Below, piece by piece: positions 1 to 4,462 of a stretch of DNA of 5,379 nt. A program made the position numbers and the translations under genes. The DNA is taken from assembly GCF_949287625.1 (NCBI RefSeq), contig NZ_CASEGO010000149.1, positions 1 to 5,379 on the forward strand. The letters are read 5' to 3'. Each line of letters opens with the position of its first letter. Within the stretch, counting starts at the first letter, position 1. This stretch comes from an uncultured Brachyspira sp. (GTDB lineage: Bacteria > Spirochaetota > Brachyspiria > Brachyspirales > Brachyspiraceae). The notes under the pieces are model-generated. The model was not told the origin of the DNA and searched no databases. It worked only from the letters and a program-made list of their open reading frames with translations.

Positions 1-208
1 AATAAAAACTGATTGCAGTTTACCAAAATTAATAAATCCATATAGATATCGACACAAGTATTATTGTTTTATGAGTAAGTATTTTTATAGCAAAAGTAGT
101 TATGTAAAAAAAAGTAATGAAAATATAGATAAAGAAATTAATAGTGCTCAAAAATATTTAAATGAAATTATAAATAAAGCTAATCTTTGGATGAAAGGTA
201 ATTTATAA
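1..208 (+). CDS. 3' end of an unrecognised protein (partial, 68 residues visible)
   Basis: An open frame runs from base 2 to the TAA at 206-208, entering from the left edge, so only the last 68 residues are visible. The peptide is rich in Lys, Asn, Tyr and Ile. A Tyr/Arg/His-rich stretch (PYRYRHKYY, about residues 13-21) is followed by a probably helical Lys/Glu/Asn tail ending WMKGNL. I recognise no family motif. The stop lies one base before the fdtA ATG, which suggests co-transcription and coupled translation. By context it could be a glycosyltransferase or another polysaccharide-locus protein, but the fragment does not show this. Its very low G+C matches the genes that follow. I am fairly sure it is coding, because the frame stays open with a natural stop at the junction, and I assign no function. 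Confidence 0.6.
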   Translation, partial: IKTDCSLPKLINPYRYRHKYYCFMSKYFYSKSSYVKKSNENIDKEINSAQKYLNEIINKANLWMKGNL

Positions 209-209
209 T

Positions 210-620
210 ATGCAATTAACTAAATATGTTTTTCAACCGCATGGAGATGAACGCGGTCAGCTTGTTGCTTTGGAAGAATATAAAGAAGTACCATTTAAAA
301 TTAAACGGGTTTATTATATGTATGATATGAGCCCGGGAATAGTGCGTGGGCGGCATGCGCATAAAAATTTACAGCAAATTTTAATATGTATTCATGGTAG
401 TTGTAAAATTTTATTAGATAATGGTAATGAAAAGAAAGTAGTGCCATTAGAGAAACCATATGAAGGATTATATGTTGCTAATAACATGTGGCATGAAATG
501 TTTGAGTTTTCAGAAGGTGCTGTTTTAATGGTATTAGCCTCTGAATTATATGACGAAAGTGATTACATAAGGAATTATGAAGAATTTTTAAATTTTTATG
601 GAAAACAAGATAAGGAGTGA
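210..620 (+). CDS. fdtA: dTDP-4-keto-6-deoxyglucose 3,4-ketoisomerase, FdtA/QdtA cupin family
   Basis: This 136-residue single-domain cupin is full length for the family. It isomerises dTDP-4-keto-6-deoxyglucose, the RmlB product, to the 3-keto sugar in the cytoplasm. Seen in sequence: the IKRVYYMY strand at 31-38, the RGRHAHK motif at 46-52 with His49 and His51 (the known catalytic pair in FdtA), the core strand QQILICIHGSC at 55-65, the MWHEM motif at 93-97, and the family tail LASELYDESDYIRNY. Arg15 and His95 occupy the positions reported to separate FdtA (Arg, His) from QdtA (Tyr17, Arg97 in QdtA numbering). I therefore infer a galacto-configured product leading to Fuc3N. The start is one base after the upstream stop, with AAAGG at 194-198 as a modest ribosome site. 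The stop overlaps the fdtB ribosome site. A GC-rich patch around 331-360 contrasts with the AT-rich remainder. The family call is firm and the stereochemistry is inferred. Confidence 0.93.
   Translation: MQLTKYVFQPHGDERGQLVALEEYKEVPFKIKRVYYMYDMSPGIVRGRHAHKNLQQILICIHGSCKILLDNGNEKKVVPLEKPYEGLYVANNMWHEMFEFSEGAVLMVLASELYDESDYIRNYEEFLNFYGKQDKE
612..617 (+). promoter_or_regulatory. Strong ribosome binding site of fdtB, abutting the fdtA stop codon
   Basis: AAGGAG runs directly into the TGA stop of fdtA at 618-620 and sits 8 bases before the fdtB ATG at 626. Ribosomes ending fdtA translation therefore cover the fdtB start, which fits translational coupling of the ketoisomerase and aminotransferase. 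Confidence 0.75.
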
Positions 621-625
621 TTTAA

Positions 626-1726
626 ATGAAAGTACCTTTTTCGACATTTGAATCTATGCATAATGAAATAAGGAAATCTTTAGACCGTGCTTATAATAAA
701 GTTTTAGATAAAAGCTGGTTTATAAGAGGTGATGAATGTAAAAAATTTGAAGAAGAATATGCAGCTTATTGTGGAGTTAAATATTGTGTTGGTGTAGCTT
801 CAGGTTTAGATTCGTTAATTTTAATTTTAAGAGCTATGGATATTGGTGTTGGGGATGAAGTAATAGTACCTTCTAATACATATATTGCGACAGCTTTAGC
901 AATTACGTATGTTGGTGCTAAACCTGTATTTGTAGAACCTGTAATTGAAACATTTAATATAGATGTGGATAAAATTGAAGAAAAAATAACAAAAAATACT
1001 AAAGCAATAATAACTGTACATTTATATGGCAGAACAGCTGATATGGACTCTATTAATGCGATTGCCAAGAAATATAATTTAAAAGTAATAGAAGATGCTG
1101 CACAGGCTCATGGAGCAAAATACAAAGGAAAAAGAGCTGGTTCTTTAGGTGATGCTGCCGGATTTAGCTTTTATCCAGGTAAAAATTTGGGTGCTTTAGG
1201 TGATGCCGGTTGCGTAACAACTAATGACAAAGAGCTTGCTGATAAAGTTAGGGTTTTAGGTAATTACGGTTCGGACTATAAGTATCATAATATTTATAAA
1301 GGTGTGAACAGCAGATTAGATGAAATGCAGGCAGCATTTTTAAGGGTGAAGTTACCGCATTTAGAAAAATGGAATAAAGATAGGCGAAATACAGCTAAAA
1401 AATATTTGAACGGAATTATTAATCCATTGATTAAATTACCTCTTCCTACAAGTGAAGAATATGAACAGATTTATCATTTATTTGTGATCCGTTGCGAAAG
1501 ACGAGATGAATTAGAAAAATATTTAAATGAAAATGGTATTGGTACATTAAAACATTATCCTATACCTATGCATGAACAGGAATGCTATAAAGATTTAGGC
1601 ATTAAACATGGTGAATTACCGATTGCTGAGGAAATTAGCAGAACTGTTTTAAGTATACCTATGTATTATGGTATGACAGATGAAGAAGTTGATTATGTTA
1701 TTGATAAAATTAATGAATTTATGTAA
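626..1726 (+). CDS. fdtB: dTDP-3-keto-6-deoxyhexose 3-aminotransferase, FdtB/QdtB type (DegT/DnrJ/EryC1/StrS family)
   Basis: This 366-residue PLP-dependent aminotransferase has the usual family length. It converts the 3-keto product of FdtA to dTDP-3-amino-3,6-dideoxyhexose (Fuc3N or Qui3N), normally with glutamate as amino donor, as a cytoplasmic dimer. Visible motifs are the GVASGLDSL phosphate-binding segment (56-64), the VPSNTYIATALA segment (81-92), VHLYGR (131-136), and VIEDAAQAHGA (154-164) with Asp157 and Gln160 for the PLP ring. SFYPGKNLGALGDAG (181-195) carries the Schiff-base Lys186. The C-terminal domain contains LGNYGSDYKYHN and NSRLDEMQAA, as in other sugar aminotransferases. 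The SFYPGKNLGALGDAG version is typical of the C3-specific FdtB/QdtB/DesV-like branch. The start is supported by AAGGAG 8 bases upstream, and the fdtA neighbour fixes the substrate. Gluco versus galacto preference cannot be read from this gene. The family call is very secure. Confidence 0.94.
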   Translation: MKVPFSTFESMHNEIRKSLDRAYNKVLDKSWFIRGDECKKFEEEYAAYCGVKYCVGVASGLDSLILILRAMDIGVGDEVIVPSNTYIATALAITYVGAKPVFVEPVIETFNIDVDKIEEKITKNTKAIITVHLYGRTADMDSINAIAKKYNLKVIEDAAQAHGAKYKGKRAGSLGDAAGFSFYPGKNLGALGDAGCVTTNDKELADKVRVLGNYGSDYKYHNIYKGVNSRLDEMQAAFLRVKLPHLEKWNKDRRNTAKKYLNGIINPLIKLPLPTSEEYEQIYHLFVIRCERRDELEKYLNENGIGTLKHYPIPMHEQECYKDLGIKHGELPIAEEISRTVLSIPMYYGMTDEEVDYVIDKINEFM

Positions 1727-1748
1727 TTAATGATTTTTAGGTGATAAT

Positions 1749-2315
1749 ATGGGTATTATCAATAAATTAATTTTATTTTACAATGAAATAAGTAAATACA
1801 GTTTTAAAGGTATGATTTCTGTAGGTAAAAATGTAAAATTCTATCAAAAATTACGACTTACAGGAGATGGATATATATATATATGTGCCAATTCAAGCTT
1901 CGGTTATAAGATAGGAGGAAGATATTATGGCGGAAGTTGCGAAATTCAAACTAGAAGTAAAGAAGCCGTAATAAGAATTGGCAATAATGTGGCAGCTAAT
2001 AATAATTTATTTATAATGGCGAGAAAAAATATAGTAATTGAAGATGATGTACTAATTGGGGAAAGTGTTACAATAATGGATCATAATGCTCATGGTGTAG
2101 ATCCATATAGAAGGAGAACATCTTTTGGAACACCTAGAGAAATAATTATAAAAACTAATGTGTGGATTGGTAATAATGTTACTATATTGCCTGGATCAAT
2201 TGTTGGGAAAAATTCTATAATAGCAGTTGGAAGCGTTATCAATGGCATTTTTCCAGATAATGTAATAATAGCAGGTAATCCTGCAAAAATAATAAAAGAA
2301 TTAGGAAATGTGTAG
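1749..2315 (+). CDS. Left-handed beta-helix (hexapeptide repeat) acetyltransferase, maltose-acetyltransferase-like
   Basis: This 188-residue acyltransferase probably uses acetyl-CoA and forms trimers. Imperfect hexapeptide turns are visible at 73-110 (VIRIGN, IVIEDD, VLIGES) and 137-180 (NVWIGNN, ILPGSIVGKNSIIAVGSV). The family ending AGNPAKIIKEL follows. The loop MDHNAHGVDP (110-119) holds the likely catalytic histidine, His112 or His115, by analogy with His115 of LacA. The layout resembles polysaccharide O-acetyltransferases of the WcaF/LbH_MAT-like type more than the sugar-nucleotide N-acetyltransferases FdtC/QdtC, but I cannot exclude that it acetylates the 3-amino sugar. With a formyltransferase downstream, either both caps are made or this enzyme acts on the glycan. 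The start is supported by AGGTGAT at 1739-1745. The gene lies 22 bases after fdtB and 2 bases before the next ATG. It contains an (AT)7 repeat. Confidence 0.85.
   Translation: MGIINKLILFYNEISKYSFKGMISVGKNVKFYQKLRLTGDGYIYICANSSFGYKIGGRYYGGSCEIQTRSKEAVIRIGNNVAANNNLFIMARKNIVIEDDVLIGESVTIMDHNAHGVDPYRRRTSFGTPREIIIKTNVWIGNNVTILPGSIVGKNSIIAVGSVINGIFPDNVIIAGNPAKIIKELGNV
1871..1884 (+). repeat. (AT)7 dinucleotide tract inside the acetyltransferase
   Basis: Seven AT units lie in frame and encode Tyr-Ile-Tyr-Ile-Cys near residues 42-46. Loss or gain of one unit would break the frame early. The surrounding DNA is very AT-rich, so chance is a fair explanation. Confidence 0.6.
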
Positions 2316-2317
2316 AT

Positions 2318-3136
2318 ATGAAATATTCATTGAAAAGATTTCTAAAAAATTTAAAATTTTTATTAAAACATGACTTGGATAAAAAAGATAAAGATTTAAA
2401 GGTAGATATTTTAAAATCAGTAGAAGATATATATTACTATGAAATTCTTGATAAAGAAAAAGAGAAGCATAGATATATGTTAGATGTTTTAAATTATGAT
2501 AAAACAATAGATTTATTATTAAATCAACCAAAAAGTTTTTGCAGATTCGGAGATGGCGAAATTGAAATAATGATGGGAAATAATATACCATTTCAAAAAT
2601 ATAATGAAGAGTTAAAAAATATTATGTTAAAAATTTTAGAGAGTAATAATGAAAATTTATATGTAGGAATAAATTATAATTACTTTCACTCTATTGATAA
2701 TTTTAACGAAACAAGTAAGAACTTTTATTTATTATATGCAAAAAAATATCGAGATTTTTTATTAAAACATTGTAATAAAAATCGTAAATATATAGCAGCA
2801 GGTTTTACACAATTATATATGGGGTTAAGTAATTTTAATTATAATATATATTTTGAAAAAGCAAGATTGCTGTTTAAAAATAGAGAGCTAGTTATATTTG
2901 CGGGAGATGGTGTATTAAATAAATTAAAATATGATATTTTTGAATTAGCTAAAAGTAAAGAGTATATAAAAGCTCCAAATATTAATGCTTTTAGTGAATT
3001 CGATAACTTGTTAAACAAAGCATTAGAATCCCCCCCGATAGAAAGACATTTGTATTCATATTGGGGCCTTGCGCAAATGCTTTGGTTTATAAACTTGCAG
3101 AACAAGGGTATATGGCATGGGATATTGGACATTTAG
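2318..3136 (+). CDS. GT-D (DUF1792) family glycosyltransferase, C-terminus frameshifted as read
   Basis: As read, this frame encodes 272 residues. Residues 1-240 match the GT-D/DUF1792 glycosyltransferases of glycan loci. KSFCRFGDGEIEIM (72-85) holds the conserved RFGDGE with its DxE (Asp79, Glu81). LVIFAGDGV (191-199), YDIFELAKSKEYI and APNINAFSEFDNLLNKAL (219-236) are also family-like. After Pro240 the frame becomes unrelated (IERHLYSYWG...) and stops at 3136. The expected family ending lies in the -1 frame from 3037. The break coincides with seven C at 3030-3036. One extra C, or a -1 ribosomal slip there, gives the same 298-residue protein ending at 3213. The start is 2 bases after the acetyltransferase stop, with AGGA at 2303-2306. 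The acceptor and donor sugars are unknown, though the context suggests a dTDP-3-amido-3,6-dideoxyhexose as one possible donor. Either the gene is switched off in this copy, or it is recoded, or the read has an error. Confidence 0.85.
   Translation: MKYSLKRFLKNLKFLLKHDLDKKDKDLKVDILKSVEDIYYYEILDKEKEKHRYMLDVLNYDKTIDLLLNQPKSFCRFGDGEIEIMMGNNIPFQKYNEELKNIMLKILESNNENLYVGINYNYFHSIDNFNETSKNFYLLYAKKYRDFLLKHCNKNRKYIAAGFTQLYMGLSNFNYNIYFEKARLLFKNRELVIFAGDGVLNKLKYDIFELAKSKEYIKAPNINAFSEFDNLLNKALESPPIERHLYSYWGLAQMLWFINLQNKGIWHGILDI
3030..3036 (+). repeat. C7 homopolymer at the frame break of the glycosyltransferase
   Basis: Seven consecutive C occur in otherwise extremely AT-rich DNA, as part of codons for Ser-Pro-Pro. 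The glycosyltransferase family similarity switches frame exactly here. In the upstream frame the heptamer at 3031-3037 reads C CCC CCG, which fits the X XXY YYZ pattern for a -1 slip and places the next codon at 3037 (GAT). The same restored protein would come from an 8-C allele. A 5-C allele would also be in frame, with one Pro fewer. Confidence 0.9.
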
Positions 3137-3213
3137 CAAAAGATTATGATGCCTATATGCGTGGAATAGATAAAAATGAAGAAAATATAGTTGAATTTTT
3201 CAAGCCGGATTAA
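3037..3213 (+). pseudogene. Out-of-frame C-terminal part of the GT-D glycosyltransferase
   Basis: In the frame beginning GAT at 3037 there are 58 open codons followed by TAA at 3211-3213. The peptide begins DRKTFVFILGPCANALVYKL and continues with GYMAWDIGHLAKDYDAYM, which I recognise as the GT-D/DUF1792 ending (the family pattern is LGPTA...LAY.LA..GYQA.DIGH...EYEW). It has no start codon or ribosome site of its own at its beginning, so it is the continuation of the gene starting at 2318. It would supply the last 58 residues of the 298-residue restored protein. The intact conserved motifs and clean stop argue for a recent or reversible frame break rather than old decay. Confidence 0.88.
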
Positions 3214-3243
3214 TTTATTTTTTTGTGATAAATAACAATTTTT

Positions 3244-3248
3244 GGAGG
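3244..3248 (+). promoter_or_regulatory. Ribosome binding site that sets the formyltransferase start at 3255
   Basis: GGAGG lies 6 bases before the ATG at 3255. An in-frame GTG at 3225 would add ten residues (beginning MINNNFWRNK), but those are encoded by the ribosome site itself, and the GTG is preceded only by a T-rich run with no ribosome site. The shorter protein begins MLICIAG, a normal first strand for this fold. Confidence 0.85.
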
Positions 3249-3254
3249 AATAAA

Positions 3255-4457
3255 ATGTTAATATGCATTGCTGGTAAAAACGATATTGCGGTTAATGTTT
3301 TAGAATATTTATTAAAATATTATAAAGAAAATGAAATTGCTTGTATTTTAAATAAAACTGAGACAGGAAAAAATAGCTGGCAAAAATCTCTTGAATGGTA
3401 TTGTAAAAAAAATAAAATAAAAATTTTATCATTAAATGATATTTATAGTATTAAAGATATGGTGTTTTTATCTTTAGAATTTGACCAGATAGTTAAACCA
3501 GAAATGTTTTTATCAAAAAAATTATATAACATACATTTTTCCTTGTTGCCAAAATATAAAGGTATGTACACTTCTATATGGCCTGTTTATAATGGAGAAA
3601 CGGAAACAGGAGTAACATTACATTTTATAGATAAAGGTATTGATACTGGTGATATTATAGATCAAGAAAAATTTTCTATTAATGAAAATGATACTTCTTA
3701 CGATGTTTATAAAAAATATATAGAAGTAGGTACTTCTTTAATTATACGAAATGTTAATGATATTATTGAAGATAATGTAAGAGTGTGGAAAAAACAATCA
3801 ATTAGTTTGTCTACTTATTATTCTAAAAACAGTATAAATTTTGATAATATAGTTTTAGACTGCAATAAGACCGCATGGCAAATAAAAAGGCAAGTAAAAG
3901 CGTTTTGTTTTAGACCATATCAGCTTATTAAATTTAAAAACAATTGTATCATTAATGTTGAAATATTAAAAGAGAAATCTAGCGTTAAAGCTGGAGCAGT
4001 TATTGAAGAAGGAAAATCGTATTTTAAAGTAGCTACAATTGATTATAATGTTATCTTATATAAAGATGAATTTGAAAATTTATTGTCATGCATTCAAGAA
4101 TTTGATAATGAAGAAGTAAAACGTATTTTAAAAGTTAAAAATTATATCAATGAAAGAAATAAGCGGGGGTGGAGCGCTTTAATGGTCGCTACATATAATA
4201 ACAATAAAGAAATATTTTATTTGTTGTTGAAATATGGCGCCAATATATATGAAAAGAACTGGAATGGTACTAATTTACTTATGTATGCAAAAGATTGTTA
4301 TGTAAAAACTTTAGATAGTGAGTTATTTGAGTATTTATACGATTTAGGACTATCGATATACGAAAAAGATTTTAATGGTAAAAGTTTGGTAGATTATTGT
4401 TATGAGGAAACAATAAAGAATATTGGCAGAATAAATATTTTTAATTTACGAAGGTAA
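3255..4457 (+). CDS. qdtF: dTDP-3-amino-3,6-dideoxyhexose N-formyltransferase with C-terminal ankyrin repeats (QdtF-like)
   Basis: This 400-residue enzyme should move the formyl group of N10-formyltetrahydrofolate onto the 3-amine of the dTDP-sugar made by FdtB. The N-terminal formyltransferase domain (about 1-185) has NIHFSLLPKYKG (92-103) and IDKGIDTGDII (125-135). Asn92, His94 and Asp130 form the catalytic triad with the same spacing as Asn108/His110/Asp146 in methionyl-tRNA formyltransferase. A middle domain (about 190-270) follows. Residues about 271-390 contain ankyrin-type repeats, clearest at NKRGWSALMVA...LLLKYGANIYEK (302-334) and NWNGTNLLMYA (335-345). This three-part layout is that of QdtF of Providencia alcalifaciens, whose ankyrin domain binds a second dTDP-sugar through Trp305. 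Trp306 here is the likely counterpart. It lies 41 bases after the displaced glycosyltransferase stop and 5 bases before rmlB. The symbol marks the family; Fuc3N may be the real substrate, given the FdtA-type ketoisomerase. Confidence 0.9.
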   Translation: MLICIAGKNDIAVNVLEYLLKYYKENEIACILNKTETGKNSWQKSLEWYCKKNKIKILSLNDIYSIKDMVFLSLEFDQIVKPEMFLSKKLYNIHFSLLPKYKGMYTSIWPVYNGETETGVTLHFIDKGIDTGDIIDQEKFSINENDTSYDVYKKYIEVGTSLIIRNVNDIIEDNVRVWKKQSISLSTYYSKNSINFDNIVLDCNKTAWQIKRQVKAFCFRPYQLIKFKNNCIINVEILKEKSSVKAGAVIEEGKSYFKVATIDYNVILYKDEFENLLSCIQEFDNEEVKRILKVKNYINERNKRGWSALMVATYNNNKEIFYLLLKYGANIYEKNWNGTNLLMYAKDCYVKTLDSELFEYLYDLGLSIYEKDFNGKSLVDYCYEETIKNIGRINIFNLRR

Positions 4458-4462
4458 AATTT

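Noticed and set aside
766..1068. Antisense open frame opposite fdtB, hydrophobic in translation
   Set aside because: It is the reverse-strand shadow of strongly conserved fdtB codons. No ribosome site or family match is seen.
2301..2591. Antisense open frame opposite the start of the glycosyltransferase (a second lies at 2839-3132)
   Set aside because: AT-rich reverse complement gives Leu/Ile/Tyr-rich nonsense. The sense strand carries the GT-D motifs.
3214..3254. T-rich run (T7 at 3218-3224) between the glycosyltransferase and the formyltransferase as an intrinsic terminator
   Set aside because: No GC-rich hairpin precedes it, and the DNA is T-rich throughout. The next gene has its own strong ribosome site in the same direction, so read-through is expected.
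3225..3254. GTG at 3225 as the formyltransferase start
   Set aside because: It has no ribosome site, and the ten extra residues overlap the GGAGG that serves the ATG at 3255. The fold begins naturally with MLICIAG.
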